Shown one piece after another: positions 33,575-45,213 of a DNA stretch of 64,000 bases. The stretch comes from Erythroxylum novogranatense (lineage: Eukaryota; Streptophyta; Magnoliopsida; Malpighiales; Erythroxylaceae), in NCBI GenBank assembly GCA_029891385.1, contig CM057227.1, positions 64,295,567 through 64,359,566 on the forward strand, written 5' to 3'. The stretch's first letter is position 1. Each line of letters begins with the position of its first letter. The position numbers were made by a program, and so were the translations under genes. Under the pieces are notes generated by a model. That model was not told the DNA's origin. It saw only the letters and a program-made list of their open reading frames with translations, and made no database searches.

Positions 33575-36500
33575 TGTTGGACCCCGTCTCCGAGGCCCAA
33601 CATTCGGAAGCACACAAGCATGGAGGACCCAAAACCGACAACAAACTGACCACAATTTGGGGGACTTGCAATAGGAATTACAGATTGGCTTCTTAATGAC
33701 ATTTATTCCTCATATTCTAATGATTCTAACACCTCTGAAATCGCTCAATTCGGATTAGAAATGAAAAGTTATGGTTAAAAATACTATCTTAACGAAACAG
33801 TGAAAACTGACCCTCTAACGAATTCATGTCAGAATTTGAAAACTTTATAGGCTAAATTTCTGATCCATTTCTTCATAAAACTTGTAAGTTTATGTCTCTA
33901 GTTTAATTTAAAACAAGAATCGCCTCGATTCGAGCTCCATAGCTCAAGATATTTTAAAATTAGTAAAGTATATTCAGACTTTGACAACCGATCGTCATAC
34001 TTTGTTTCAAACCACCTTTTTCAATATAAAAGCAATACTGATAAATCAGATTTAAAAAGATCGAAAATTTTCTTAGGAGTCCAACGCTTTGAAAATCAGC
34101 TTAATCGGAGGTCTATACAAAAAGTTATAGCCAAAAGAAGGAAGAGGGGTCGGTCGGCCAAAGACCGACCCCAAACGCGCAAGCTCGGCAGCGGGCGAGC
34201 ACTGGGCCGCTCTGCAGCGGGCCGAGCGCTTGGCGTTCACCCACGCAGGATGAGCGCATCGCTTGTCTGCGCGAGACGAGCGCATAGCTCGTTTGCGCGG
34301 ATCGCCTCGCAGTCCGACCTATCGGACTTCTAACTCTCATAACTTTTGACTCCGAGCTCCAAATTAGACACGGTTGGATTCGTTGGAAAGCTAAGAGAAA
34401 AATATATATTTTTCAAGAAGTAATCAAAGACAATCTCGGCCAGTAAGGAACCAAAAGTTTACTCTAAGACCGATCGACAATCTCTCCATAAACAGTACTA
34501 AAACTTACAACTACCATAACTTTTGACCCAGGACTCCGAATTTAGTAAACTTAGTGTATATGGAAAGGTAAAAGAATTATCTACAATTTTCATGAAGATC
34601 ACTAACCTAAACTCCAACTCTATAAGGGTCAAAAGTGGACTCAAAACTTCTCCCTGAAATCTGCCATTTAGACAACACCTGCATTTAATTCTAACAACTC
34701 ACACCTACCAATTTAACACATCATAAATAGCTCATCAAAGCTCTACAGCTCACTACAACAACACATAAACCATAGCAAGTTTCCAGTGAGTTCTCCCAAA
34801 GTCAAAAACCCAACAGCAACTCAATAATTAAAATACTTATACACATACTATTTCAAGGCCATACACAGATCATAAATCAACAATTTCACATGATGGAGAG
34901 AGCACTAGAGCTCTCATACACCTTTCCAATCATAAGAGTTCAATCATAGCTTTAAGTACATATCGGCATATCCATCAAAAGTCAAGTACAAAATACAAAA
35001 TACATGAGATGCTCAATGCTTGATATGCTTATAAAGCTATCCAAGAGCTAGTTACTAACTTAATACAAAAGTGCCTAAATCTTGGAGTTATGCCTGATGC
35101 CTTGCAAGGTTCTGGGTTCAACTTGAATTTGCACCTGAGGAGGGAGAATGGGGTGAGCTAACATGGCTCAGTGGATAACATGTTTATAGCCATCGAGTAA
35201 CGAGCCACACACAAAACACACAATTACGAATCCAAAGCAATGGCAATTTATCATATAAAACACCAATAACCCAAAATCATCACATAAGGCATAGCATGAG
35301 AATTTATATCAATCAAACATATATTATTCATCATAAACACAATTAAATGCTAAAATGCACACTATTGGCTCGAGAGTTCCTTAAACACGACGGAAACCGA
35401 AGTTTACCGTAAACACGACGAGTCCATTTTTTCGGATCTCGTAAGCCTCAAGCAGGCAGCCGGGAGAAGGCAAGGGGGGGTCAACGTGCACGTGACTATC
35501 GAAGTAGGTTCTCTCTTTCCCAATCACAACCAATTTATTCTGACACGTTAAGGCACAAGCATAGCATTTTATGCTTCTTTCATTCTATCAAATCATCATA
35601 GTTTCTTTCTTTTCTTGCAAACCAAATGAAAACACTTTCAATATACACACAATTTAACAAAGATAGCACACATAGGGCATTTGCCCATTACACAACAACT
35701 ATAAAAATGTTACCCACCTATTGTCGGATTCCGAACTCAAGATCACCCTTCCTCCTTGTCTTGAGTGGGGTTCTCTTGATTTCCTTCAGTAAAACATACT
35801 CCATTTAATAAATACATTTTAAAGGAAAGCTATAATATTCATAGATCAAGGAAAGATGAAAATAAACTTTAAACCTAACCTACCCATAAACCATTTATGC
35901 TAGAATAACCATAGCCTTAGCTTAGAAGTCCCAAAAATCCATAAATCTCACCTTCTCTTCTATCTTTCCTCAATCTCCACACAAACCCTAACTTCCATTC
36001 TTGAACCTAACTCAAGCAATAATGGAACTTACCTCTCACAATTAGATTTCCCTTATTTTCTCCTTCTTTCTTCCTTCCTTCAAGCTTCCTACCGCTCTCC
36101 CTTTTTCTTCTTGGACGAAACCCTCCTTGCTTCCTTGCTCACGATTTTCTTCTCTTCTTTTTGTTCTTACAACACTTGCCTATTCTCCTGCACAACTTAA
36201 CTCATTTATTTCTCAACTTAAACCTCTCTCCAATACTATGTAGTTTTAAGCTCTCCCTTTTCCTCTTACAAGGCTTTTGGGCTCTCCTCCTTCTACTTAT
36301 CCCATTTACCTCTAAAGCCCATTCCTTCTCACTTACCCTTATTTTGTCTCATATGGCTCTACACATCCAAGCCTACTTCCAATTAATCCAATTAATTCTA
36401 ACCCTTCACTTGATTTCCAAAATTCTAATTCCCAGTCATATATGCTAATCCCAAGGCTCAACATAATCTATATATATATATACACACATAATTAAAACAA

Positions 36501-36576
36501 TTAAAGAAAAATTAAAGAATAAGTCAATTAAATCAATAAATCAATAAATCAATAAATAAAATTTTGAGGCCCTACA
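33575..36576 (-). repeat. Chromovirus 5' LTR
   Basis: It is 3,002 bp and collinear with 13,959-16,939. It runs from TGTTGGACCCCG to GAGGCCCTACA and is followed by the ATATC duplication. Splice-like sites fall at 36,032 (GGTAAGTTCC), 35,717 (ATAGGTGGGTAAC) and 35,135 (CCTCAGG). Its palindrome cassette (34,146-34,320) is longer than and rearranged from the partner. Confidence 0.92.
34146..34320. repeat. GC-rich palindrome cassette, 5' LTR copy
   Basis: It shares the opening GGGTCGGTC / GACCGACCC stem and the closing CGCAGTCCGACCTATC with its partner. Between these it contains different units (CTGCGCGAGACGAGCGCAT and similar) that are absent from 14,531-14,682. Confidence 0.85.
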
Positions 36577-36689
36577 ATATCAACATCTTGGGACATATGG
36601 CGCCTACATGAAAGCAAACGTGGAATGGTACTTAAGCTTTAGGATGCATGTTTAACCTAGAGGGAAGCTTCTAGAACTCCTTTTCTACA

Positions 36690-36885
36690 AGGAAAGGAAG
36701 ACCTACTTCTATTTGGAAAAAAAATCCTCTTCTACAAGGAAAGAAAAGACCTACTTCTACTTGGAAAAGAAATCCTCTTCTATAAGGAAATAAAAGACCT
36801 ACTTCTACGGAAAAGAAATCCTCTTCTATAAGGAAAGAAAGACCTACTTCTACTTGGAAAAGAAATCCTCTCCTACAAGGATTTG
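36690..36885 (+). repeat. Four 45-48 bp tandem repeats in LTR U3
   Basis: Units starting GACCTACTTCTA occur at 36,700, 36,748, 36,796 and 36,841, giving steps of 48, 48 and 45 bp. Each contains TTGGAAAAGAAATCCTCTTC and ACAAGGAAAGAAA-type runs. All periods are multiples of three, so a spurious minus-strand frame of 77 residues runs through them. Their place just upstream of the TATA box suits a repeated enhancer. Confidence 0.85.
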
Positions 36886-36904
36886 ATGACCATACATCCT
36901 CCAA

Positions 36905-36914
36905 TATAAATAGG
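36905..36914 (+). promoter_or_regulatory. TATA box of Athila-like LTR
   Basis: TATAAATAGG lies 20 bases after the last U3 tandem repeat and is followed by a leader beginning near AGCATTAGTTTTGGG. This is the arrangement of a plant LTR promoter. Transcription start is inferred about 30 bases downstream. Confidence 0.65.
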
Positions 36915-36966
36915 GTCCTTTAGCATTAGTTTTGGGTGCGGAGGGGGGGTGTAGTGGGTTAATGTT

Positions 36967-38644
36967 TTCTCTCTTTTCTTTGAATTTGAATCCCTCTTCT
37001 TCTCTTTCTCTCTCCTACATTCTCTCTTTCTCTCTCTAAGTAGAGCCCTAATTTTATTTTCTTTTCTTCTTCTTATACCCGAATTCTACACTATGTTTTC
37101 TATGATGATTTTTAACTTTTTTAATTAAAATCATGAACTAAATTCTCTTTTCCAATTGTTGAGGCTATTAACTAAATTCATGGTTGTTTTTATGAGAAGC
37201 ATGCGCATATAATTAATGAATCTATGATTGGAAATTTGTGATCGTGATCTGGACATGATTGCCAAATTATGCATGTGGATTTGAAGTCATGAACTTGAAT
37301 TTTTCATGAATAATTTGTATGCTATCTAATTAATTTAATTTCTGAACAATAAATTGACTAGGTTAAGTAGTAGCAACGAATTAGTTGGATTAAGACATAG
37401 GTTAATTTTATGCATGCTAGCTTTCTTGAAAATTAACTTAGGTTCAGTAGACTTGATTTTGATCTTAAAGCTCTTATTATTATATTGTTCATGCTAGTTT
37501 TGGATTAATGCGTTAATAAGAAGATTTTACATGTCATGTTTGTTTTGAATGCATCTATCTTTGTTTGATGAACCCTAATTTTCCAATCTTAGAAATAATC
37601 CGTTTTCAATTATTAAAAACAACCTAAGGATTTAGTTAAAACTTTTGCAAGGGTGTTCACGTTTTCTTTGTTTTCTTTGAACTTGAATCCCTCTTCTTTT
37701 CTTTCTCTCTCTTACGTTCTCTCTTTCTCTCTCTAGGTAGAACCCTAGTTTTATTTTCTCTTCTTCTTCTTCTCATACCCGAATTCTACACTATGTTTTC
37801 TATGATGATTTTTAACTTTGTTTTAATTAAAATCATGAACTAAATTCTCTTTTCCAATTGCTAAGGCTAGTAGCTAAATTCATGATTATTTTTATGAAAA
37901 GCATGCACATATAATTGTTGAATCTACGATTGGAAATTTGTGCTATTGATCTAGACATGATTGCCAAATTATGCATGTGGATTTGAAGTCATGAATTTGA
38001 AATTTTCATGAATAATTTGTATGCTACCTGATTAATTTAATTGTTCGATGATAAATTGATTAGGTTAAGTAGTAGCAACTAATTAGATGGATTAAGAAAT
38101 AGGTTAATTTTATGCATGTTAGATTTCTTGATAATTAACTTAGGTTCGGCAGACTTGTTTTTGATCTTAAAGCTCTTGTTATTATTTTGTTCATGTTGGT
38201 TTTGAATTAATGCATTAAAAAGAAGATTATGCATGTCATGTTTATTCTGATGAACCCTAATTTTCCAATCTTAGAAATAATTCATTTTCAATGATTAAAA
38301 ACAATCTAAAGATTTAGTGAAAACCTTTGCAAGGGTGTTCACATTTATCTCTTTTCCTTGAACTTGAATCCCTCTTCTTCTCTTTCTCTCTCTTGCGTTC
38401 TCTCTTTCTCTCTCTAAGTAGAACCCTAGTTTTATTTTTTCTTCTTCTTCTTCTTATACCTAAATTCTACACTATGTTTTCTATGATGATTTTTAACTTT
38501 GTTTTAATTAAAATCATGAACTAACTTCTCCTTTCCAATTGCTTAGGCTATTAACTAAATTCATGGTTGTTTTATGGGAAACATGTGCATATAATTGATG
38601 AATCTATGATTGGAAATTTGTGCTCTTGATTTGGACATGATTGC
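36967..38644 (+). repeat. Direct repeat of about 0.7 kb, 2.4 copies
   Basis: The same order of phrases recurs: a TTCTCTTTCTCTCTC tract, AGAGCCCTAATTTTATT, CTATGTTTTCTATGATG, and GGAAATTTGTG. The anchor CTATGTTTTC lies at 37,091, 37,791 and 38,472, so the periods are about 700 and 681 bp. The third copy breaks off at 38,645. Between copies there are scattered substitutions and small indels. It is non-coding, in the leader/U5 side of the LTR. Confidence 0.88.
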
Positions 38645-39016
38645 TTGATCGATAGTCAACTATTATCATGATATGAAACTCATCATTCCCTTGAAGTAAA
38701 CTCCTTTACTTACATGGAGATAAATAGCAACACTACAATCTAAACCATAATCAAGCGACCAAATTGATTATTCAACTATGAATCAATTAATTTGGATTCT
38801 AATAATATACATGTTTCCCATACATCTCTATGTATATGCATATTCCTTACAAAAGAATCTCAGTACCTTTTGACTAGATATATAATGCTCATACATAGAA
38901 AACCAAACTCTTTTGTTTCATTAATAATAAATATTTTCATTACAAAGTTGTGACTAAAAGAAATTAAGTTACATGTAAATACACTTGCTTTCTAGGGCAT
39001 TATATTTACATAACTC
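38645..39016 (-). mobile_element. Copia LTR fragment at element junction
   Basis: This stretch matches the sense-5' part of the copia LTR seen at 55,030-55,372 and 61,245-61,565. It shares ATCGATAGTCAA, ACTCATCATTCCCTTGAAG, CAAAAGAATCTCAGTA, TTTTGTTTCATTAATAATAA and GCTTTCTAGGGCA, and ends CTCCAATA where the others end CTCCAACA. It begins abruptly in mid-LTR at 38,645. No duplication flanks it. It separates a plus-strand from a minus-strand Athila remnant. Confidence 0.8.
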
Positions 39017-39201
39017 CAATAAAAGCAATCGCTTATGACTAAGAATGTGAGTATTTGATGCATTGTGAGCATTAAAATTAGGCAAGTCAGTTAAATACTT
39101 CCAATAAATGGTAAATGAGAAGTATTGATGGGAATCTTCTACCTGTGGCTTAAAAAAACTAATTAGTGTAAAAACTTCTCATCTAAGCTATGAGCTCGGC
39201 C

Positions 39202-39572
39202 TTATAGTCTAAACCAAAATTTGCTAGGTTTATTATATTTAAACCTCAAGGAACTGAAAAACTCAAGTGTTAGTTCATGAAAAATAGGGTAATCCATATG
39301 CACATATTGTCCCCAACCACCTTTACTACATAATTTCAACAATTTATCCTTTAACCCTATTTCTTCTAACAAATCAAAATCCAAATATCGTGGTGTATGA
39401 ATGGTTCTAGTTTTGAGAAGAGCATACCTATCACCTTCCTCCTTATAATAAATAGGAAAAGGGGCATCATAGTCAACTGCAATGTCTGCAACATTTCATC
39501 CTCCCACCTCAGCTTGGATGGGTTTGTTGGATTTTCTACAAAGGGTTTTAGTTCTTGGAGGCATAATGGCAT
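39202..39572 (-). pseudogene. Athila-type downstream open frame remnant
   Basis: Two overlapping frames are present. The first carries LSKLRWEDEMLQTLQ-like text, and the second IGLKDKLLKLCSKGGWGQYV, then YPIFHELTLEFFSSL. The pattern of a Trp/Gly turn followed by P-hydrophobic-x-ELTLEFLSSL is what I associate with the extra frame of Athila-type elements (often labelled ATHILA ORF-1 or env-like). Function is unknown even in intact elements. The frameshift near 39,370 shows decay. Identification is from memory of the family and was not tested. Confidence 0.5.
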
Positions 39573-40340
39573 GAAAACCTATAAAAATCACAAGAGAAAC
39601 ATGATAAGTTTCAAGAAGGAATAGACACAACCCCTAAAGAGAGAAACCTGTGAAAATGGAAGGAAGGAGGGGAAAGGAAAAGCAAAAACAACACAAATCT
39701 GCATAAAAATTGAAGGTTTTGATGAAAAGTCTAAGCAAACTTGTAAGATTTGGGGAAAACATAGAAGAAAATGAACAAAATCTCTTAAAGAAAGGTTGTG
39801 GGGGGGCGAAACTGGAGAGATTAGGGCATAGGGAAGAGAGATAGAAGATGTGTTTAGGGTTTTAAAGGTGGTGGGCGAGACCTACTACTCACCTTGCATG
39901 ATCGTGCACCCCTGGTGGTTGGACGATTTTGTCACCCTCAAGCTCAAGCACAAGGGTGACAGGGGGTTTCACTGAAACTTGTCATAATTCACTCTAAATG
40001 GCTCCCAAATTAGTTCTAAGTCAGTCCAAACTTGTAAAATTCAAATTTTAACATAAAAAACGACACTCAAACTTAAGAAAAGACAAGATTAAAGCAAGAA
40101 ACAACTTGAAAACCAAGCGACAACAACTTAAACAACCTAAGAACTAACCAAAACATACTTCATTCAACGTCATGAGCTTGACCAAAGTTCAATTTAATTA
40201 AAAAGAGTAAGGGAAAGGTAAGAAATCACTTACCTTTTAGGAGAGAGAGCTCCTCCAATGATTGGCTTGCATTAATTTCCATTGACGTTAAAGACTTCAC
40301 CCTTAGTGTTCTCCTATTCTATTGCTCCATGATCAAATAC

Positions 40341-41400
40341 TTAAAGTACCTTAAAAGGTCCACTCCACCTTGACTTGAGCTTTCCGTGAAATAAAAAAAG
40401 TCTTGAATTATATAGAAGCACTAAATCCCCACTCTTAAACTCCTTCTTCTTGATGTGAGCATCATGCCACTTTTTAACTTTCTCCTTATACAACTTGGCA
40501 TTTTCATAAGCATCAAATCTCAAGTCTTCCAATTCATCAATTTTTAGCAACCTCTTCTCACCCATATCCATGTTCAATTCTTTATTGCCTAATAAGCCCT
40601 ATGCCCCAATTCCAAGGGTAAATGGAAAGCCTTACCATACATAAGTCTATAAGGAGTAGTACCTATAGGTTTCTTAAAGGCTATCCTATATGCCCAAAGT
40701 GTGTCATCTAACTTCAAAGCCTAGTCCTTTCTTGAGGTGATCACTACCTTCTCTAAAATCTTCTTTAACTCTCAATTTACCACCTCCAATTGGCCACTTG
40801 TTTGTGGATGATATGAGGTAGCCACTCTATAGTGAACATTTTACTTCCTCAAAAAACTTCAAATGGCTTATTAGAAAAATGACTACCCGGTCACTTATAA
40901 TTGCCCTTGGCACCCCAAATTGAGTGAGTATCCTCTTGATGAAAACATTGAACCACCTTACCATCGTTTATTGGAGTAGCCTTAGCTTCAACCTACCTAA
41001 AATTTCAAGCATCCTCAAATAAGGCTGGCCAGTAGAATCCACTCTTCAAGACCCAAGCAGTTATCTTATTTGCTCCATAATGCCCTGCATAAATAAAACT
41101 ATGACATTGCATCAACACTTTAAGCATCTCATCATCGAGGACACACCTGTGAACCACACTTTTAGCATAAATTTTATATAGTATGAGTTCATCCCAAACG
41201 TAATGAGAACATTAGAATAAGAAATGTTTGCTTTGTTGATAAGAAAGATCAGAGGGAAGAACACCACCTGAGAGATAATTTGCAATATCTGCAAACCAAA
41301 GAAGAAAAGGGTTTTCTACGATCATTAAGGCTTCATCAAGGAAACGCTCCTTAATTTCCTCTTGTTCTTCCTTATGTTCCCCTTCAAGTCCTGATAGGTG
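40341..41400 (-). pseudogene. Athila-like integrase remnant
   Basis: The region 40,341-40,577 encodes the integrase C-terminal part: [20 protein letters not shown], then [14 protein letters not shown] and [12 protein letters not shown]. Around 41,100-41,300 the frames hold remnants of the linker from RNase H to the integrase zinc domain (NPFLLWFADIANYL-like, VVHRCVLDDEMLKVL, then HYGANKT-like text). The catalytic core between (40,600-41,000) is recognisable only in pieces because of stops and frameshifts. It is not functional. Confidence 0.75.
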
Positions 41401-41405
41401 GTCTG

Positions 41406-42966
41406 CTACAACGTTTTCTGCTCCTTTTTTGTCTTTAATCTCAAGGTTGGACTCTTAGAGTAGAAGTATCTATCTGATAAACCTAGCCTTGGCATCCTTC
41501 TTTGGAAAGAGATAACACAATGCCACGTGATCTGTAAAGACAATAACATGTGAGCCTTAAAGATAAGAGCAAAATTTCTCACAAGCAAAGACTAGTGCAA
41601 ACAACTCCTTTTTCTATAGTGGCGTAGTTCAATTGTGTGCCTATAAAGGTCTCGCTCACATAGTAGATGGCATGTAGTTTCTTCTCCTTCCGCTGTTCAA
41701 GTACACACCCCGCTATGTGGTCACTTGCATCACATGTAATCTCGAAAGGAAATGACCAATCCAGCATTGTCAAGATAAGTGCTATTGTGAGTGCCTTCTT
41801 TAACCTATTAAAAGCATCCAAGTAATCATTAGTAAACAAAAAAGGCACATCTTTTATAACATATGGGTTAAAGGTCTAGCAATAAGGGGAAAATCCTTAA
41901 TGACCCATTTATAGAATCCTGCATGACCAAGGAAAGCTCGGATGCCCTTAATATTGGTGGGAAGGGGTAACTTTTCAATCACTTCGGTCTTTGCTTGATC
42001 CACTTCAATACCTTTGCATGAGATCCTATGGCCCAATACAATCCCCTCTTAGACCATGAAATGACACTTTTCTCATTTTAGAACCAAATAAGACTCCTCA
42101 CATCATTGAAGCACCCTATCTAAATTTAACAAACAATCATCAAAAAAATCTCTAAAGACAGAGAAGTCGTTTATAAATACCTCTGTGAAATTCTTATTCA
42201 TGTCCACAAAAATGGACATCATGCACCTTTGGAATATGGCAGGTGCATCGCATAACTTAAAAGGCATCTTCTAATAAGCAAAAGTCCCATAAGGACAGGT
42301 GAATGTGGTCTTCTCTTAATCCTATGGGTGTATGAACACCTGAGTGTACCGTAAATATCTATCAAGAAAATAATAAAATGCATGGCCAGCCATCCTCTTA
42401 ATCATTTAGTTTACAAAAGGTCAAGGAAAATGGTCTTTCTTAGTGGCCATGTTATGCTTCCTGTAATCAATACACACTCTCCAACCTATGATGGTACTAG
42501 TAGAAATCTCTTCACCTTTTTCATTTTCCATCACTTTCATGCCTCCCTTCCTAAGCACACACTACAAACAACACTCACCCACTCACTATCTGAAATGGGG
42601 TAAATAATCCCCGAATCCAAGAGCTTCACTACTTCATTCTTCAAAACCTCTTACATATGTAGATTTAACCTTCTTTGTCTCTCCCTCACTGTTTTGCATC
42701 CTTCCTTAAGGTTAATCCTATGCATCACCACAATAGGACTAATCCCCCATAATTTTAGGAATTTTCCATGCCATAGCTCTCATCCACTTCCTAATAGTTT
42801 CTACCACTTTCTTTTCTTGCTCAAAATCCAATGAGTTGGATATGATGATAGGAAGGGTGTGGTCCTTACCTAAGAAAGTATACCTCAAGTGAGAAGTTAA
42901 GGGTTTTAGGTCTAAGGTGGGTGGCTTAACAAGGGAGGGTGGTGTAGGGGCATCCGTTCTCTCCAA
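41406..42966 (-). pseudogene. Athila-like reverse transcriptase and RNase H remnant
   Basis: In the sense direction: 42,739-42,966 gives the N-terminal RT region (LKPLTSHLRYTFLGKDHTLP). Around 42,160 is the palm motif FINDFSVF, where the family has MDDFSVF, so the first catalytic Asp is Asn (codon 42,169-42,171). The piece 41,854-42,036 gives GHRISCKGIEVDQAKTEVIE and IRAFLGHAGFYKWVI. The piece 41,579-41,848 gives the RNase H start (FEITCDASDHIAGCVLEQRK, HAIYYVSETF). The piece 41,406-41,588 gives shifted RNase H end text. At least three frameshifts and several stops break it. Confidence 0.85.
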
Positions 42967-43148
42967 ATTCTCTTTTGCTCACTTTCCTAATATAACTCTT
43001 CTTCATTCACACCTTCATCCATATTCACTTCAACAACTTCTGCAACCTCCTTTTTTGCTTCCTTCACACAATCATCTACAATATCAATCTTCATGCATGC
43101 AGTGCTATCCATCAGTTTCTTTAGAGTATTAGACATATTAAATTCAAC

Positions 43149-43558
43149 CTATTCATCACCAATTCTTAAAACAAATTTTCCTTCATGCACATCAACTAAT
43201 GCCCTACTAGTATTCATAAAGGGCCTTCCCAAAATCAAAGGACAACTCCTATCCTCTTCAAAATCCACTGGAATGATAAATTTATTTATTTTTAGCAATA
43301 CATCTTTAACAGCTCGGAATGGTCTCTTAATGGATTGATTCACAAGTTGATTGAGAATAGATGTTGATTGACTTCTCCCAAGCCTAGTTTCCTGAAAACA
43401 AATAAAGGCATCAAATTAATACTAGCACCAAAATCATATAAGCATTTAGCCAATTCAAAGTCATCAACAACACATGGAATTGTAAAACTACCTAAATCTT
43501 GTAGTTTTGATGGTAATGTGCTTGAAATGATTGAACTACAATTTTTTGTCAGGGTCAC
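43149..43558 (-). pseudogene. Athila-like protease region
   Basis: Two overlapping frames are present. The first (43,340-43,558) has LQDLGSFTIPC and the active-site-like LYDFGASINLMPLFVFRKLG. The second (43,149-43,343) has INKFIIPVDFEEDRSCPLIL followed by GRPFMNTSRALVDVHEGKFV. Together they match the aspartic protease of Athila-type polyproteins, with the usual DLGAS changed to DFGAS. A frameshift near 43,340 separates the halves. Confidence 0.85.
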
Positions 43559-43573
43559 TATTTGATTGTCATC

Positions 43574-43815
43574 CTAAATGTGTTTGTGTGTAAGTATGTC
43601 CTTGATAAACTTCACATACTTAGGCATGCATTCCATTGCTTTCACCAATGACAAGTTAATTTGAAGCTTCTCCAAAAACTTGGAGAACTGAGTGTCTACC
43701 TGATGTTGTCTCACCCTTTGTGGATATAGAAGCTTAGGCATATAGGATGGTGGTGGAACGTATGACCTCTCTTCTTCTTGCCCTTCCTCCTTCTTCACTT
43801 ATATCTCCTTGCCCT
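43574..43815 (-). pseudogene. Athila-like gag C-terminal fragment
   Basis: The frame with YVPPPSYMPKLLYPQRV, then FSKFLEKLQINLSLVKAMEC and MPKYVKFIKDILTHK fits the end of Athila gag, where the last segment leads into protease. It is cut at 43,815 by the copia element. A stop lies near 43,799. The matching upstream half is at 61,566-62,855. Confidence 0.85.
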
Positions 43816-45213
43816 TGTTGGATCGGAAAAAGAAAGCATGTCATATTTGGAGAAACAGTAAATTTCAAAACCTTTTAGAAATCTTAATTGCATTGGAAGC
43901 AGTATATCCAAATCATCATGCCAATCTATATAAGATATGGTATAAGGATAATAATAAACATAAACAAGATAGAGATTACATTACCGACTCCTTTGCTACA
44001 ACTTTAACTCCTCACTGCACTATCCTATCCTTAACAGTATATCCTCTCCTAAGTAATGTATACTCTTCTTCTTGTTATTGTTTCCTCTTCTCGATATTTT
44101 ATCTTCAACCAATCCGATCTACCACTTGATCTTCCTGGACAACTTGTTTAACAAGATCTTTTGGTGGGAAAGGAGAAGAAAACTTTGGAGGAGAATTTTC
44201 CTAAAAGAAAGAAGACCAAGAATGAGACACTCTCATGCAATTTTTGATTTTTTTCATGCAAGATAGGAAAGAGAGTGATAAAAATGTAAGAATCACAACA
44301 AAGGAAAGAAAAGTTTTCCAACCAATGCATCATTTCTTCATTTAATCAATCATAAAGAATCCATTAAATGAGACTCTTCTCATTTGTCTTTAAGATGACT
44401 ATATGAAAAGTCTATTAACCTAATGAGACCTATCAATTTCATTTTTGATGATGAAAGAAAGAAGATGGTCCATCCAATGTACATTTTTCTTCTTTAATCA
44501 AATGAATGCTAATAGGTTATATGCTATCATTAAAAGATAAACATTAAACCATTTAATGGTAAGTTCATAACTTCATTAATGATGATAAACCATAATAAAG
44601 GCCATCTTTATTTAGCAATTTAATGTTAAATGTACAGCTGCACATTCATCCCTAATGAAAAACAAAATTGCACTTTATTATCTTAAAATTTTTGTTTTAA
44701 TTTAATTAATCCAATTAATCAAATTAAACCAAATTCTAGCCCATTTCTAAATGTACATTTGGGCTTCTAATTAACCATTAATTAGTGCAAGCTCAACATT
44801 CAATTATGGGCTTTTAAAACCTCCATTTATATTTCTTACTTTGCCTGATAACCTTCCTTGAAGCCAAGTGGGAAATCTTATTGGACTTAAATAATTCAAG
44901 CTCCAATAAGCTGAGAATTAATTTAATATCATTCGAATAAATTCTAGTTTATTAATTAAATGTCATTCCACTAAAGACAATTAATTAAACTCTTAAATTA
45001 CTAAATATTATGAGAACAAATATTTCAAATAATATGTCCAATTGCAAACCCTATCATGAACCTTATTATAGTCATCCGCACAACAAAGGGTAAAATTACC
45101 ATTTTGCTCTTATGTTAGTTTTTCCTTCTAGATCTCCCATTTAATTTATATGAAGATTCACACACAAGATCTCATCTTGGTGTTAAGACTTGATGGGCAA
45201 CTAATGCTAGTTT
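43816..45213 (-). repeat. Copia 3' LTR, distal piece
   Basis: It starts TGTTGGATCGG. The part 44,731-45,213 aligns by eye to 60,449-60,947 (for example CTAGCCCATTTCTAAATG, CTTGATAACCTTCCTTGA-type and ATAATATGTCCAATTGCAAA phrases). The part 43,816-44,730 has no evident partner in the other LTR. The last five bases AGTTT are the target duplication of the chromovirus. Confidence 0.7.

Larger units (their letters stand above)
13959..36576 (-). mobile_element. Chromovirus (Ty3/gypsy, Tekay/Del-like) with 3-kb LTRs
   Basis: This is a complete element with exact 5-bp duplications ATATC (13,954-13,958 and 36,577-36,581). It has a 3' LTR (13,959-16,939), a polypurine tract (16,940-16,954), pol and gag on the minus strand, an initiator-Met primer site (33,558-33,569) and a 5' LTR (33,575-36,576). 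A 11.7-kb LARD element sits inside gag (20,718-32,449); without it the element is about 10.9 kb. The chromodomain after integrase places it among chromoviruses. Long LTRs favour the Tekay/Del group (inference). By eye the two LTRs differ by a few percent, more than those of the LARD nested inside, which agrees with its greater age. Stops and frameshifts make it defective. Confidence 0.92.
36577..38644 (+). mobile_element. Athila-like 3' LTR, piece 3 of 3
   Basis: This is the continuation after the chromovirus. It holds U3 tandem repeats (36,700-36,880), a TATA box (36,905), a pyrimidine-rich leader and a 0.7-kb repeat present in two and a half copies. It is cut at about 38,645 by a copia LTR fragment, so its natural 3' end is missing. 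No gene is supported; short frames come from repeats. Confidence 0.55.
39017..43815 (-). mobile_element. Athila-like element, left part (pol and downstream frame)
   Basis: A decayed minus-strand gypsy element. Its protease, reverse transcriptase, RNase H and integrase fragments are annotated separately. The gag half continues at 61,566 after the copia insertion (flanking 5-mers GCCCT and GCCTT). Its 3' LTR is missing, because sequence below 39,017 is a copia LTR scrap. The stretch 39,573-40,340 has no supported frame and is the non-coding spacer usual between pol and the downstream frame in this group. Confidence 0.8.

Noticed and set aside
36671..36904. 77-residue repetitive minus-strand frame (GLLFPYRRGFLFQVEV type)
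   Set aside because: It is generated by 45-48 bp tandem repeats whose period is a multiple of three, on the strand opposite the promoter.
43809..44129. 106-residue plus-strand frame at the copia LTR boundary
   Set aside because: It spans the insertion junction at 43,815/43,816 and is antisense to both elements, so it is accidental.
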